DNA of 62,095 bases from Pantoea stewartii subsp. stewartii (GCF_008801695.1 NZ_VZPF01000020.1:1-62095), one strand, 5' to 3'. Shown: positions 9,256 through 19,465, counted from the stretch's first letter. The notes: a model not told the origin generated them from the sequence alone. Numbers and translations are program-made.

Positions 9256-9880
9256 TGGCGTCTCCACATTCGGGTAACGAAGAGAGTTTCCCTTTCAGGG
9301 ATTCAATTAACAATGCCGTACGTTTGGTGGCATTCACGACGGCGCGAGGGGTAATGGTGGCACCGGTAAACTGGTCGAATTCGCCGCCATCTTTTTTGAC
9401 GGCAAACGCTTTGTCATTCGGCCCGGTTACCACTTTGCCATTAAAACTGTTGATCCAGTCAGAAATCCGTAACTCGATTTTGTCCCCCAGGCCCGGCGTT
9501 TCATGGTGCTCAATCACCCGCACGCCGAGTACCTTACCGTGAAAATCCGCGCCGACCAGCATCTGAATCGCGCCAGAATAGCCATCCGGGGCGGTGGTTT
9601 CCAGGGCGGCGGCCACAGGTTCGTTGCCTTTTCGCGCCAGATAAAGATGATGAGGGCTGGCATTACCCAGTGCCGCATCAGTGACAACGTAACATTCCTG
9701 CTGAATGTGGTTATCGTACATATCGGTCGGCACCACCTGATCCAGCAGATTTTTTTGCTGTAACTGCGTCTGGTGCTCGACGGTGGGTTTGGTCACGGTA
9801 TTTACAACAGCAGTAACGCCGGTGGTAATCGCGGCAAAGAGAGCCAGGGTCACGCCATTCTTGCGTATGGTGTCCAGCAT
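9248..9880 (-). CDS. rsxG: Rsx electron transport complex subunit G
   Basis: FMN-carrying subunit facing the periplasm. 210 residues: an N-terminal membrane anchor ([19 protein letters not shown]) and an FMN-binding domain with the covalent-flavin motif TGATIT near residue 175, where the last Thr takes FMN by phosphoester bond. [13 protein letters not shown] and [12 protein letters not shown] are RnfG hallmarks. Two consecutive ATGs exist (9883, 9880); the second has better spacing from AAGGA at the end of rsxD. It overlaps the rsxE start by 8 nt. Confidence 0.95.
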   Translation of the reverse strand: MLDTIRKNGVTLALFAAITTGVTAVVNTVTKPTVEHQTQLQQKNLLDQVVPTDMYDNHIQQECYVVTDAALGNASPHHLYLARKGNEPVAAALETTAPDGYSGAIQMLVGADFHGKVLGVRVIEHHETPGLGDKIELRISDWINSFNGKVVTGPNDKAFAVKKDGGEFDQFTGATITPRAVVNATKRTALLIESLKGKLSSLPECGDANE

Positions 9881-9883
9881 CAT

Positions 9884-10942
9884 TTAATCCTTTTGATGAC
9901 CGTAAACGCGCGGCTGCGTGTAATAGTCAATCAGCGGTACGCATATATTAGCCAGCAGAACGGCGAAAGCAACGCCGTCCGGATAACCGCCAAAACTCCG
10001 AATGAGCCATACCAGCAGACCAATAAGGGCACCATAAATCAGACGACCACGGTCAGTGGTGGAGGCGGTAACCGGATCGGTGGCGATAAAAAATGCGCCC
10101 AGCATCGTCGCCCCGGAAAACAGATGAATCAGCGGACTGTTCAGCGAGGCGGGAGCCAGTAACCAACCAAGCGTGGCGCAGACGGTCAGCGACAGCAACA
10201 TCGCGGCCGGAATATGCCAGCGAATGGTGTTTTTCCACAGCAGGAATACCCCGCCAAGCAGATAACCCACGTTAACCCATTGCCAGCCCAGACCGGCCAG
10301 AACGCCGCTGTAAATGGGCTGGGCTAACAGTTGCTCTGCACTGTGGCCTGCGCGCAAGCCGGTTTTAAAGGTATCCAGCGGTGTGGCCTGGCTGACACCG
10401 TCCACGCCCAACTGCAGTTGCTGTAACGTATCGCCCGCCAGCGTATGACCCGTAAAGATCATGCTCAGCGAGTCCAGCACGCCGGGCTTAATCACCTGTA
10501 AGGCTTCTGGCGGCATCCAGCTGGTCATCTGAACCGGAAATGAGATCAGAAGAACGACATAGCCGACCATGGCCGGGTTGAAGGGGTTTTGTCCCAGGCC
10601 ACCGTACAACTGTTTGGCAATAACAATCGCAAATACCGTACCGACCACCACTAACCACCAGGGGGCCAGAGACGGGATGCTGATCCCCAGCAGAATTGCC
10701 GTCAGCAGGGCGGAGTTGTCGGCCAGCTGAGGGGCGACCGGTGTGTTACGCAGGCGCAGGATAGCCGCTTCTGTCAGCAACGCTGTCAGCGAGGCCAACA
10801 CAACCTGCAATAAGGTTCCCACGCCAAAAAAGTAGCACTGCGCGGCAAAACCAGGCAGCGCCGCCAGGATAACCAGCATCATGATGTTGCCGGTACTGCG
10901 GCGGTTATGAGTATAAGGTGAACTTGCGATACGGAACGCCAT
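9884..10942 (-). CDS. rsxD: Rsx electron transport complex subunit D
   Basis: Integral membrane subunit with about ten helices and a covalently bound FMN. 352 residues, as in E. coli. [10 protein letters not shown] near residue 187 is the RnfD flavinylation segment. [19 protein letters not shown] and [13 protein letters not shown] are family signatures. The start codon lies one base after the rsxC stop, with GAGGAT in the end of rsxC as ribosome site. Confidence 0.95.
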   Translation of the reverse strand: MAFRIASSPYTHNRRSTGNIMMLVILAALPGFAAQCYFFGVGTLLQVVLASLTALLTEAAILRLRNTPVAPQLADNSALLTAILLGISIPSLAPWWLVVVGTVFAIVIAKQLYGGLGQNPFNPAMVGYVVLLISFPVQMTSWMPPEALQVIKPGVLDSLSMIFTGHTLAGDTLQQLQLGVDGVSQATPLDTFKTGLRAGHSAEQLLAQPIYSGVLAGLGWQWVNVGYLLGGVFLLWKNTIRWHIPAAMLLSLTVCATLGWLLAPASLNSPLIHLFSGATMLGAFFIATDPVTASTTDRGRLIYGALIGLLVWLIRSFGGYPDGVAFAVLLANICVPLIDYYTQPRVYGHQKD

Positions 10943-13549
10943 TTAATCCTCAGGTGTCAATGTCGATTGCGCTTTACGCGCTTTGGCACGGGCGACAGCC
11001 GCCGCAATCGCGGCTTTACGCGCATCGGCGGGGTGATCGAGTTCAGGTGCCTCTTCGGCTTCGGCATTGGCATGATTAGCCTGCTCCTGCGCCCTCTCTG
11101 CCTGCTCAACGTCCCTGTGCGCTTCGGCCGCCGCGACAGCCGCCTCACGGGACGCGTCTTCTGCCTGCGCCTGTGCGGCAGCGCGCTTTTTCGCTTTGGC
11201 ACGTTCAATGGCGGCGGCTACCGCAGCTTTACGTGGATCTTCAGATGCGGTGTCGGCAGCCTCAGCGTCAGCCGCCGCCTGGGCGGCTTTCTTCGCTTTG
11301 GCACGTTCAATGGCGGCGGCTACCGCAGCTTTACGTGGATCTTCAGATGCGGTGTCGGCAGCCTCAGCGTCAGCCGCCGCCTGGGCGGCTTTCTTCGCTT
11401 TGGCACGTTCAATGGAGGCGGCTACCGCAGCTTTACGTGGATCTTCAGATGCGGTGTTGGCCGTCTCAGCGTCAGCCGCCTGGGCGGCTTTCTTCGCTTT
11501 GGCACGTTCGACGGCAGCGGCTACCGCGGCTTTGCGCGGATCTTCGGATGCGGTGTTGGCCGTCTCAGCGTAAGCCGCCTGGGCGGCTTTCTTCGCTTTG
11601 GCACGTTCGACGGCAGCGGCTACCGCGGCTTTACGCGGATCGTCGGATGCGGTGTCGGTAGCCTCAGCCGCCGCCTGGGCGGCTTTCTTCGCTTTGGCAC
11701 GTTCGACGGCAGCGGCCACCGCGGCTTTATGCGGATCGTCGGATGCGGTGTCGGCAGTCTCAGCGTCAGCCTGGGCGGCTTTCTTCGCTTTGGCACGTTC
11801 GATGGCGGCGGTCACCGCGGCTTTGCGTGGATCCGCCACCGCCGTTTCAGTCGTGTCCGCACTGTCAGGCGTCACCGGTTTCTTCGCTCTGGCACGCGCA
11901 ATCGCCGCTTCAACCGCAGCCTTGCGTGGATCGGTCGTCTGACGACTCAGCGCCTGGGTTTCCGCCTGTGCCTCAGCCTGCCGTAACCGGGCCTGCGCAT
12001 GACGTGCCTCGGCAGCGGCATCTTCATTCTCAGCAGATTGTTTCGCTCTGGCGCGGGCTTTTGCCGCAGCCAGTTCTCCGCTTTCGCTGCGGGCTACGCG
12101 CTGTTTGGCTTCAGCATGACGTGCTTCACGCGCCTGCTTTTCCCGCTCCAGTCGTGCCTGGCGTGCCTCAAAACGCGCTTTCGCTTCCAGCGTGCGTTTG
12201 GCTTCCAGGTCGATGGCGCGCAGCTCAGCTTTTTCCTGGCGATAGTACTGCACCAGCGGAATGTTACTCGGGCAGACGTAGGCGCACGCACCACATTCAA
12301 TGCAGCCATCAATGTGATGGGCACGGGCTTTATCGTGATCGCCCCCCTGGCTATACCAGTACAGCTGCTGTGGCAGCAGATTGGCCGGACAGGCGTCAGC
12401 ACAGGCAGAGCAACGAATGCAGGACTGTTCCTGTTGCGTGTTGCCCATCTCAGTGCCGGACGGGGCCAGAATACAGTTGGTGATCTTCACGACCGGCACA
12501 TCCAGCGACGGCAGGGTAAAGCCCATCAGCGGGCCGCCCATAATGACCATTTGTCCTGGTGAAGGGTGAAAACCGACCTGGTGCAACAGGTGGCTGATTG
12601 GCGTCCCTAAGCGGCTCCACACGTTCCGGGGTTGCGCGATGGCTTCACCGGTGAGTGTCACCACGCGCTCGGTGATCGGTTCGCCATTGATAATGGCGCG
12701 CTTCACGGCCCATGCCGTACCGACGTTTTGCATCAGCACGCCAATATCCGTAGAGCGACCACCATGCGGCACTTCCATGCCGGTGAGTATTTTGGTCAGC
12801 TGCTTAGCGCCGCCGGACGGATATTTCGTCGGGATAACGCGGATCTGTAAATCCCGCTCACCACCCAACGCCTGCTTCAGGGCGGCGATAGCCTCGGGTT
12901 TGTTATCTTCGATACCAATCAGCACGCGCTCCGCCTGAAGCACCCAGGCCAGAATGCGGCATCCTTCCAGCACCTCGGCGGCGTAGTCCTGCATCAGACG
13001 ATCGTCAGCGGTGATGTAAGGTTCGCACTCAGCCGCGTTAATGATCAGCGTGTTGACGCCCTGCAGGCCGCCTTTCAGTTTGGTGGCCGTCGGGAAGCCC
13101 GCGCCGCCCAGACCGGCGATGCCGGCATCATGTATGCGTTTAAGAATGGCGCTGCGTTCATGCTGACGGTAGTCCGGAAGCGGGGAGAGCGGCATCCAGC
13201 GATCGTCACCGTCAGGCGTCAGAAAAATACACAGCTCTGACAGGCCAGACGGGTGCGCTGTCATGTGCTGAGCGATAGCGTCAATGACGCCCGACGTGGG
13301 CGCATGTACAGGCAGCATTCTGCCCTGTCCAAACGTAAGCGGCTGGCCGCGCAGCACCTTATCGCCAGGGGAAACGCAAATTTCGCCTTCGTGGCCAATA
13401 TGTTGCTTCAGGGGAATGATAAACCGGTGCGGCAGCGGCAATTCAGCGAGCGGCGTGCCGTTGGACTGGGTTTTCATCTCAGGCGGATGAATCCCGCCCT
13501 GAAAATCCCAGATCTTCTCTTTTTTAAAGAAATTAAGCAGATTAAGCAT
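10943..13549 (-). CDS. rsxC: Rsx electron transport complex subunit C, with expanded C-terminal repeats
   Basis: Peripheral subunit that binds NADH, FMN and two [4Fe-4S] clusters. 868 residues, against about 740 in E. coli. The core (residues 1-440) has [14 protein letters not shown] for flavin/NADH binding and two cluster motifs, [12 protein letters not shown] and [12 protein letters not shown], near residues 375-425. After a charged Ala/Arg/Glu coiled-coil linker, residues 540-790 hold about eight copies of a 32-34 residue unit around [21 protein letters not shown] ninth, diverged copy sits at the C terminus. The extra length comes from this array. Frame and neighbours are intact. Confidence 0.95.
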   Translation of the reverse strand: MLNLLNFFKKEKIWDFQGGIHPPEMKTQSNGTPLAELPLPHRFIIPLKQHIGHEGEICVSPGDKVLRGQPLTFGQGRMLPVHAPTSGVIDAIAQHMTAHPSGLSELCIFLTPDGDDRWMPLSPLPDYRQHERSAILKRIHDAGIAGLGGAGFPTATKLKGGLQGVNTLIINAAECEPYITADDRLMQDYAAEVLEGCRILAWVLQAERVLIGIEDNKPEAIAALKQALGGERDLQIRVIPTKYPSGGAKQLTKILTGMEVPHGGRSTDIGVLMQNVGTAWAVKRAIINGEPITERVVTLTGEAIAQPRNVWSRLGTPISHLLHQVGFHPSPGQMVIMGGPLMGFTLPSLDVPVVKITNCILAPSGTEMGNTQQEQSCIRCSACADACPANLLPQQLYWYSQGGDHDKARAHHIDGCIECGACAYVCPSNIPLVQYYRQEKAELRAIDLEAKRTLEAKARFEARQARLEREKQAREARHAEAKQRVARSESGELAAAKARARAKQSAENEDAAAEARHAQARLRQAEAQAETQALSRQTTDPRKAAVEAAIARARAKKPVTPDSADTTETAVADPRKAAVTAAIERAKAKKAAQADAETADTASDDPHKAAVAAAVERAKAKKAAQAAAEATDTASDDPRKAAVAAAVERAKAKKAAQAAYAETANTASEDPRKAAVAAAVERAKAKKAAQAADAETANTASEDPRKAAVAASIERAKAKKAAQAAADAEAADTASEDPRKAAVAAAIERAKAKKAAQAAADAEAADTASEDPRKAAVAAAIERAKAKKRAAAQAQAEDASREAAVAAAEAHRDVEQAERAQEQANHANAEAEEAPELDHPADARKAAIAAAVARAKARKAQSTLTPED
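11185..11935 (-). repeat. In-frame tandem repeat in rsxC, about eight units of 96-102 bp
   Basis: The string CGCTTTGGCACGTTC recurs (plus strand) at 11192, 11294, 11396, 11495, 11594, 11690 and 11786, with a diverged copy at 11885. Spacings are 102, 102, 99, 99, 96, 96 and 99 bp, all multiples of three. Neighbouring units are nearly identical, especially the 11192 and 11294 copies, which points to recent duplication. Copy number is likely to vary among strains. Confidence 0.93.
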
Positions 13550-14120
13550 GACTCTCTACCGGGATCACCCGAACAGGAATGGTATTCAGATCCCACTTCC
13601 AGTTGGCCGTGGTGGTGGCAATCGGACGCATTTCAATGCAGTCGGTAGGACAGGGGGCAACACACAGATCGCAGCCGGTGCAGACATCGCTCAGCACGGT
13701 ATGCATGGCGCGCGTGGCACCGACGATGGCATCAACCGGGCAGGCCTGAATGCACTTTGTGCAGCCAATACAGTTTTCTTCGTCAATCCACGCGACGGTA
13801 CGCACGGGCGCTTTAGCCTCGTCATCGCCATCGATCGGTTGTGGCTCAACATTGAGTAGGGCGGCCAGCTTAAGCATGGTCTGCTCACCACCGGGCGCGC
13901 ATTTGTTAATGGCTTCGCCATTGTTGCCCACGGCGTCAGCATAGGGACGACAGCCGGGGTAACCACACTGACCGCACTGGCTCTGCGGCAACACGGCGTC
14001 AATCTGCTCAACAATGGGATCTTCTTCGACTTCAAAGCGGCGTGACGCGTAACCCAGCAGGGCACCAAAGACCAGGCTCAGGGCGCTCAGTACCGCCACC
14101 GCTATCCAAATTGCACTCAT
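13542..14120 (-). CDS. rsxB: Rsx electron transport complex subunit B
   Basis: Ferredoxin-like subunit on the cytoplasmic face. 192 residues: one N-terminal helix ([22 protein letters not shown]), then a Cys motif [13 protein letters not shown] for one [4Fe-4S] cluster and two classical ferredoxin motifs, [12 protein letters not shown] and [12 protein letters not shown]. It overlaps the rsxA stop by one base and the rsxC start by 8 nt. Confidence 0.96.
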   Translation of the reverse strand: MSAIWIAVAVLSALSLVFGALLGYASRRFEVEEDPIVEQIDAVLPQSQCGQCGYPGCRPYADAVGNNGEAINKCAPGGEQTMLKLAALLNVEPQPIDGDDEAKAPVRTVAWIDEENCIGCTKCIQACPVDAIVGATRAMHTVLSDVCTGCDLCVAPCPTDCIEMRPIATTTANWKWDLNTIPVRVIPVESHA

Positions 14121-14701
14121 CAGAATTTCACCAGACCTGTAAAGCCCATAAAGGCCAGTGCCATCAGCCCCGCGGTGATCAACGCAATAGAATTCCCTTT
14201 GAAGGGGGCCGGGACATTCGCCAGCACCAGACGCTCACGCATCCCGGCAAATAACACCATCACCAGCGAGAAGCCCAGCGAGGCGCTGAATCCATACAGC
14301 GCCGCCTTAAGAAAGGTGTGATTGAGGTTAACGCTCAACAGGGGGACGCCCAGTACCGCACAGTTTGTCGTGATCAACGGCAGGAAAATACCCAGCAGGC
14401 GATACAGCGATGGGCTGGTTTTGCGCACCACCATTTCGGTGAACTGAACGACAACCGCGATCACCAGGATATAAGCCATGGTCCGCAGATACACTAAGTC
14501 CAGCGGAACCAGAATGAGGTGATTCACCAGCCACGCGCAAATGGAGGCCAGCGTAATCACAAACGTGGTGGCGAGGCCCATGCCAATGGCCGTTTCCAGC
14601 TTTTTGGAAACGCCCATAAACGGGCAAAGGCCGAGAAACTTCACCAACACGAAGTTGTTCACCAGCACTGTGCCAACAAAAAGGAGAAGATAATCGGTCA
14701 T
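14120..14701 (-). CDS. rsxA: Rsx electron transport complex subunit A
   Basis: Membrane subunit with six predicted helices, paralogous to RsxE. 193 residues as in E. coli, starting [36 protein letters not shown]. First gene of the rsxABCDGE-nth unit; the 120 bp between it and ydgK should contain its promoter. Confidence 0.96.
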   Translation of the reverse strand: MTDYLLLFVGTVLVNNFVLVKFLGLCPFMGVSKKLETAIGMGLATTFVITLASICAWLVNHLILVPLDLVYLRTMAYILVIAVVVQFTEMVVRKTSPSLYRLLGIFLPLITTNCAVLGVPLLSVNLNHTFLKAALYGFSASLGFSLVMVLFAGMRERLVLANVPAPFKGNSIALITAGLMALAFMGFTGLVKF

Positions 14702-14824
14702 TTTTTCGCCTGAATACCAGAAAGCGGCTTATTATCATTGATAAAGCGCTGCATCACAACTCCATCGCATTATTGCCAGCCGCCAACCGCACTCAGAATT
14801 AAACTCTTGACGAAAACAGCAGCG

Positions 14825-15268
14825 TTATCGCTGAGTAAATGTCGCTTTTACCCGCGCGGAACGTTTGAAATAGGGAACAAAAACGGCGGCGGCAGCCAGT
14901 GAGAGTAGCAGAGTCTGCAACGCGCGTGCATCAGACACCGGCGTACAGGCAAAGGTTTTCAGCGCCAGCAAAACGGTGATCAGCAACCACACGATATAGT
15001 GACGCGGCAGACGGAGCGAACGTTTAAAGAACATCCACACAACCCACATGCTGTAAGCCCACAATGCGGTGGCGGTCAATAATGAAATGGCCCAATAGCC
15101 CGTCACCAGCGAACGGTGGTTAAACAAGGTTTCGCGCCATTGCGCATCAAACAGTGGCGTCAGATACATGGCCATCACCAGCGCGGTGGTCAGCAGCGTC
15201 ATCAGCAACCATGCCAGTGGCAGTAAAAGCCAGCCGCCAATACGTGGGGCTGTCATCGGGGTCGTCAT
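14825..15268 (-). CDS. ydgK: YdgK-like inner membrane protein (DUF2569)
   Basis: 147 residues with four hydrophobic helices, starting MTTPMTAPRIGGWLLLPLAW, close to E. coli YdgK (RIGGWLLGPLAW). The C-terminal FKRSARVKATF also matches. Function is unknown in E. coli. An ATG seven codons upstream (15289) is an alternative start. It sits between rsxA and cnu, as in E. coli. Confidence 0.9.
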   Translation of the reverse strand: MTTPMTAPRIGGWLLLPLAWLLMTLLTTALVMAMYLTPLFDAQWRETLFNHRSLVTGYWAISLLTATALWAYSMWVVWMFFKRSLRLPRHYIVWLLITVLLALKTFACTPVSDARALQTLLLSLAAAAVFVPYFKRSARVKATFTQR

Positions 15269-15376
15269 TTGCGGTTCATCCTGTTTCAACGTCGTCAGCG
15301 GGTCAGAATAGCATGTTAAGACAGACGCAAACCAACAGTGAAAACAGGAGGGCGGGAACAGGGGAGATGCGCGGGA

Positions 15377-15593
15377 TTACACCACGTAGCGCCAGACTGA
15401 CTTTGGTACGCAGCCCAGGTCGAACAAGCGGCCACCCGATGCGAGTTCGGCACGACGATGGTCGGCTGCCCTGTACATATTGATAATGTCTTTGTCGTCC
15501 GATAGCGAATAATTCAGATGGTCATACAGTCTTTTCAAGACTTTCAAGGTTATTCACTTTGCGAAATTTTAACAGGTAATCGTGCGCAGTCAT
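15377..15593 (-). pseudogene. cnu: Frameshifted cnu (ydgT), Hha-family nucleoid co-regulator
   Basis: Cnu is a 71-residue partner of H-NS. Read on the minus strand from ATG 15593, the frame gives [21 protein letters not shown] and then shifts. Skipping one base at about 15530 restores [20 protein letters not shown] and then [20 protein letters not shown], ending WRYVV and a stop. This aligns with E. coli Cnu over its whole length. The locus is 217 nt, exactly 72 codons plus one base, so one inserted A (minus strand, after AAG) explains the break. The position upstream of ydgK is the E. coli one. Either a true pseudogene or a sequencing error; the H-NS helper function would be lost if real. 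Confidence 0.88.
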
Positions 15594-15608
15594 TTTTGTC
15601 ATAACGAA

Positions 15609-16067
15609 TCAATAAGAAAGAAGGCCAAGTATAAGCACCACGCGGCTGGCGAATTTGGCAATGCCGATTTCGTCGTCCAGCAGCCGCGCCATTAAATCCT
15701 GAAACCGGTAAAGGTTGGGGGCGATGATTTTCAACAGATAATCATAGCCGCCGCTGATGTTGTAGCACTCGACAATCTCCCGATACTGACGGGCACCGGT
15801 TTCAAACCGCAGGAAATCAGAAGGGTAATGACTCGCCAAGGTGATCTCGGAGAACACCACCAGATTGCAGCCCAGTTTATTCAGTGAAATCCGGGCGGCA
15901 TAACCGGCGATAATGCCGCTCTGCTCCAGACGGCGGGTTCGCGCCAGACAGGGACTGGGGCTGAGGTTTATTGCCTCAGCCAGTTCGACAATCGAACAGC
16001 GCCCCTCGCGTTGCAGATGCTCAAGTATCCGGATATCGGTGCGGTCAGGGAGCCTGGCATGTGACAT
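15609..16067 (-). CDS. Lrp/AsnC family transcriptional regulator
   Basis: 152 residues: N-terminal winged helix-turn-helix (DRTDIRILEHLQREGRCSIVELAEAINLSPSPCLARTRRLE) and C-terminal RAM ligand-binding domain (YREIVECYNISGGYDYLLKI). It lies 15 bp downstream of the PLP enzyme gene on the same strand, so it is probably co-transcribed and controls this catabolic group. Such regulators usually bind an amino acid. It ends 15 bp before the cnu pseudogene start, at the left edge of the synteny break. Confidence 0.9.
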   Translation of the reverse strand: MSHARLPDRTDIRILEHLQREGRCSIVELAEAINLSPSPCLARTRRLEQSGIIAGYAARISLNKLGCNLVVFSEITLASHYPSDFLRFETGARQYREIVECYNISGGYDYLLKIIAPNLYRFQDLMARLLDDEIGIAKFASRVVLILGLLSY

Positions 16068-16082
16068 AGATGGCGTATTCTC

Positions 16083-17444
16083 TCAGGTTGAATGGCCCAT
16101 GCGTGCTGCGGTGGCGTCCGTCAACCCCTGGTCGAGCACGTCGATTATTATTTCCGCCTGTTCGGCCGTCAACACCAGAGGAGGACGGATCTTCAATACG
16201 TTATGGCCCATGGCGCAGGCACTCAACAATACGCCTTTTTGCCGCATCCGGTTCACCACCTGACTGGTCAGCCAGCGGTCGGCTGCGCGGCTCTGCCGAT
16301 CAGAAACCAGTTCCACGCCCACAAACAGGCCCGCCCCCCGGACATCGCCGATGGCTTCGTGCCGGTGGCTCAGGCCGCGAATGCCTTCCAGCAGCCTGTT
16401 CCCGGTTTCACGCGCATGCGCAATCAGTCCCTCTCGCTCAATGGTATCCAGCACCGCCAGGGCCGCCGCGCAGGAAACAGTATTACCGGCAAAGGTATTG
16501 AAGTAGCGGGAGCGCTGCCCAAACTCCGCCAGCACGTCGGCTGTGGCCAGTAAACCGGCAACAGGCTGACCGTTGCCCATGGGTTTGCCCAGCGTCACGA
16601 TATCCGGTCTGAGTCCGTGACGTTGAAAACCCCACATGTTTTCGCCCGTGCGGCCAAAGCCGGGCTGGACTTCATCGGCGATAAACAGGCCGCCAGCCTG
16701 CCGGATGGCGTTCACCGCGCCGTGCAGGAAGCCGGTCGGTCCGGGCAGGATCCCGTCGCTGGTAAAGAGTGAATCCACGATCAACGCGGCAGGCTGAATG
16801 CCGTGACGTTGCAGATCGGCAATGGCCGTTTCCACATCCTGGGTAAAACGTTCGCTCAGATCGACACCGTCGGCGTGATAGGCGCGCGGGGCAGGGACTA
16901 GCCGAACATGCGGCCCCAGATCGACGCTTTTACCCAGCGAGGGTGAGAACTGTGAGACGGCATCCGTAATGCCATGATAAGCGGTTTCGGTCACAATAAT
17001 TCCGGTGCCACCGGTCCGGATTTTGGCAATACGAAAGGCCAGATCGTTGGCTTCACTGCCCGTGCAGGTCAGCATCAGGTGAGCCAGGTGGGTTTCAGGT
17101 ACCGTCGCCAGCAGGCGCTCAGCCAGGATCAGAATCGTGTCATGCAAATAGCGCGTGTTGGTGGCCAGCGTTTTGACCTGATTGCAGATGGCGTCCGTCA
17201 CCGCCGGATGGCAGTGCCCCAGCGAGGTCACGTTGTTATACACATCCAGATAGCGGCGCCCTTCGGGATCGAACAGCCAGGCACCCTCACCGCGCACGAT
17301 GTGCAGAGGATGTTCATACATCAGGCGATAGGCCGGGCCCAGCAACGCATCGCGGCGGTCAATCATCGCCGCGGTCACCGGGTCAACATCGGCCTGCCCG
17401 GGGATATAGGCATTAACCATATTCAGGTCGGTGGTGCTTTTCAT
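16083..17444 (-). CDS. Class III PLP enzyme, aminotransferase or phospho-lyase
   Basis: 453 residues of the class III aminotransferase fold. PLP is expected on the Lys of TLGKPMGNG (about residue 276), with FIADEVQPGFGRTG supplying the ring-binding Asp and CTGSEANDLAFRIA the phosphate site. YNNVTSLGHCHPAV and the overall layout resemble the AGXT2L group (ethanolamine-phosphate and 5-phosphohydroxylysine phospho-lyases), which remove phosphate and ammonia together. The kinase gene immediately upstream fits a phospho-lyase role, because those enzymes act on a phosphorylated amino alcohol and are fused to an APH-type domain in some bacteria. A plain omega-transaminase is the alternative. Confidence 0.82.
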   Translation of the reverse strand: MKSTTDLNMVNAYIPGQADVDPVTAAMIDRRDALLGPAYRLMYEHPLHIVRGEGAWLFDPEGRRYLDVYNNVTSLGHCHPAVTDAICNQVKTLATNTRYLHDTILILAERLLATVPETHLAHLMLTCTGSEANDLAFRIAKIRTGGTGIIVTETAYHGITDAVSQFSPSLGKSVDLGPHVRLVPAPRAYHADGVDLSERFTQDVETAIADLQRHGIQPAALIVDSLFTSDGILPGPTGFLHGAVNAIRQAGGLFIADEVQPGFGRTGENMWGFQRHGLRPDIVTLGKPMGNGQPVAGLLATADVLAEFGQRSRYFNTFAGNTVSCAAALAVLDTIEREGLIAHARETGNRLLEGIRGLSHRHEAIGDVRGAGLFVGVELVSDRQSRAADRWLTSQVVNRMRQKGVLLSACAMGHNVLKIRPPLVLTAEQAEIIIDVLDQGLTDATAARMGHST

Positions 17445-17458
17445 GGAAGTCTCCCGTA

Positions 17459-18508
17459 TCAGAGTTCGGCCAGCAGGCGATCACGTGCCGTGTCGCGGGA
17501 CAGGTCTGCCAGCATCGACAGCGCCTCCCAGGCGGCAGGATTGTGACGCATGATGTAAGCGCGGTTATGTGGATAGCGGGCCGCGCGCCATTCGGTAATC
17601 AGGACTGTAATCAGATGACGCGTCGCCATCAGGTCGGTGACAAGAGCCTGTTCCAGATCGGTGAGCGGCAGGGTTTTGTGGTAGGCACCGACGAACTGCG
17701 CAGCCCCTGCGAAGGGATCGTCACAGCCGGTCATCTGAAAGGCCGCGGCAGTGGCCACTTCCCCTACCAGCGGTGCATAGATCATGTCGCCAAAGTCAAT
17801 GATGCCGGTGAGACGATCCTGTGCGTCTGGCGCAACCAGCACGTTATACAGGTGATAATCGTTATGGATCACCTGCGCCCGCAGCGAGCCAAGACGCGGC
17901 AATACCTGGGTGGTGAAGCGCATCATAAATTTTTCTGCGAGGCGACGCCGTGCCGGATCGATGACTGCCTCCAGTTTGTCCATCAGGCGATGCGCGGCGG
18001 AAACATTCCACAGCAGATCGTGGCGGGCGGCCGGATGTGAAAAACCCTGCAACGCCAAATCCAGCCGGCCCAGACAGCACGCCATGGCCCGACGCTGTGC
18101 GGGGGTAGGTTGGGTATCCCTGACCTGAGAGCCCTCCAGCCAACTCAGCATACGAACCAGCGTGGTGCTCCCTGCTGGTAACGTGACAATGTCACATTCC
18201 TTACCCGCTGATGTGCGCACGACGCGCGGTGTGGGCAGATCCGGTGCCACCTCGGCGATATGCTCAAGCGCGGCGATCTGGAAATCGACAATCGCCTTCG
18301 CTTCGCCGGGATTACTGATTTTCAGGACAAAACGCGTACCGGTCGGGGTTTCAATGCAGCAGTTCTGGTCGCGTTCGCTTGCCAGTGGCTGCACAACGGT
18401 ATCCGTCATACCGTACCGCTCTGCCACTAACGCCTGTACGGCAGATAACGACAGCGCAGGCGCGGCGGTATTCAGGGCGACAGCCTGATGTGTCTCAGTT
18501 TCAGACAT
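17459..18508 (-). CDS. APH-fold small-molecule kinase (hydroxylysine-kinase-like)
   Basis: 349 residues of the aminoglycoside phosphotransferase/choline kinase fold. The catalytic loop reads HNDYHLYNVLV (residues about 215-225) and the metal-binding motif IIDFGDM follows near residue 240. The ATP-anchoring Lys is in RFVLKISN. The Leu-rich PTPRVV and the FGDM motif fit the AGPHD1/HYKK group, whose human member phosphorylates 5-hydroxylysine. It starts 24 nt after the HAD gene and ends 14 nt before the PLP enzyme. The substrate is unknown; an antibiotic-resistance role is unlikely in this context. Confidence 0.82.
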   Translation of the reverse strand: MSETETHQAVALNTAAPALSLSAVQALVAERYGMTDTVVQPLASERDQNCCIETPTGTRFVLKISNPGEAKAIVDFQIAALEHIAEVAPDLPTPRVVRTSAGKECDIVTLPAGSTTLVRMLSWLEGSQVRDTQPTPAQRRAMACCLGRLDLALQGFSHPAARHDLLWNVSAAHRLMDKLEAVIDPARRRLAEKFMMRFTTQVLPRLGSLRAQVIHNDYHLYNVLVAPDAQDRLTGIIDFGDMIYAPLVGEVATAAAFQMTGCDDPFAGAAQFVGAYHKTLPLTDLEQALVTDLMATRHLITVLITEWRAARYPHNRAYIMRHNPAAWEALSMLADLSRDTARDRLLAEL

Positions 18509-18532
18509 GATGTTTCCCTGCCGTTGAGGAGA

Positions 18533-19198
18533 TCACAGGCCCAGCAGGCCGGGAAGCTGGCGGAAGTCGGTCAGGCGGTTCACACCGTAACCGTCAATGG
18601 CCGGCTCATGACCGCGATCGATAAACGCCCTGGCCATAAAGCCCAGATCGCACGCTGTCATCAGGTCATAACGAAAACTGGATGAACAGTGCATCATCTG
18701 TTCGGGGCCGCAGCCCAGTTGGTCGAACATATACTCAAAGATCCGGGCACGCGGCTTGTAGGCCTGGGCTTCTTCGGCGGTGTACACCGCATGAAAGGGC
18801 GCGCCGAGACGGGTAACGCTGTGCGGGATCAGGTCGATCATGGAATTGGATAAAATCACTAACGGAATATGCTGTGCTATCGTCGTCAGCGTCTCAACCA
18901 CATGCGGATGAGGTTGCCAGCTGGCCACGGCAGCATAAAACGTCTGCGCATCGCTTTCCTGATAGACGACGCCATGGGCATGACAGGCGCGCTGAAGCGC
19001 ATTTTCAATCACCTGGTAAAATGGTTTCCAGGCACCCAGCACCTCATCAAGCCGGTAGAAACGAAAATGCGCCAGGAAAGTCGCCATGTGCGCTTCGCTG
19101 ACCCGATCGGCATAAATGCCCTTTGCCGTTGGGCCCATTTCGAAATTGATTAGCGTGCCATAGCAATCAAAGCTGATAAATTTTGGCCTGAAAATCAT
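18533..19198 (-). CDS. HAD-superfamily hydrolase, haloacid dehalogenase type II-like
   Basis: 222 residues. The nucleophile motif is FISFDCYGTLINFE (Asp near residue 8), motif II is VILSNS and motif III has the Lys of AYKPRARIFEYMF. The DCYGTL form and cap domain resemble L-2-haloacid dehalogenases and related phosphatases. The frame is open for 70 codons further upstream, but ATG 19198 is favoured because GAGGTT precedes it. It is the first gene of the HAD-kinase-PLP enzyme-regulator unit. It may hydrolyse a halo- or phospho-compound in the same pathway; the substrate cannot be told from sequence. Confidence 0.8.
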   Translation of the reverse strand: MIFRPKFISFDCYGTLINFEMGPTAKGIYADRVSEAHMATFLAHFRFYRLDEVLGAWKPFYQVIENALQRACHAHGVVYQESDAQTFYAAVASWQPHPHVVETLTTIAQHIPLVILSNSMIDLIPHSVTRLGAPFHAVYTAEEAQAYKPRARIFEYMFDQLGCGPEQMMHCSSSFRYDLMTACDLGFMARAFIDRGHEPAIDGYGVNRLTDFRQLPGLLGL

Positions 19199-19465
19199 TT
19201 GCTTAACCTCTTTCATGTGGATGAAAGAAGTATATCGCGCGACGCAAACACATAATTTCTTATTACCGCGACAAAGAAGGGGTTTTTGCTCAATTGCGGC
19301 CGCTTTACGGCATCGGGCCGGGTGGTGGGGAAGATCCTCACTGACGGGGCAGGCTGAAACGGCGGGACCGGACGTAATGATGCCCAAAAAATTAGTGCGT
19401 ACGGGCATTGTGTTTTACACTGCGCGCTGCAAAAATTAAGGTGATAAACGATTAAACAGGCGACA

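Noticed and set aside
11185..11935. Regular repeats as a CRISPR array
   Set aside because: Units are 96-102 bp, contiguous, multiples of three and coding; there are no short repeats with unique spacers.
10967..11986. 339-codon plus-strand frame and two shorter ones with repeated peptide units
   Set aside because: They are shadows of the rsxC tandem repeat on the opposite strand; the minus-strand reading has the iron-sulphur protein upstream in the same frame.
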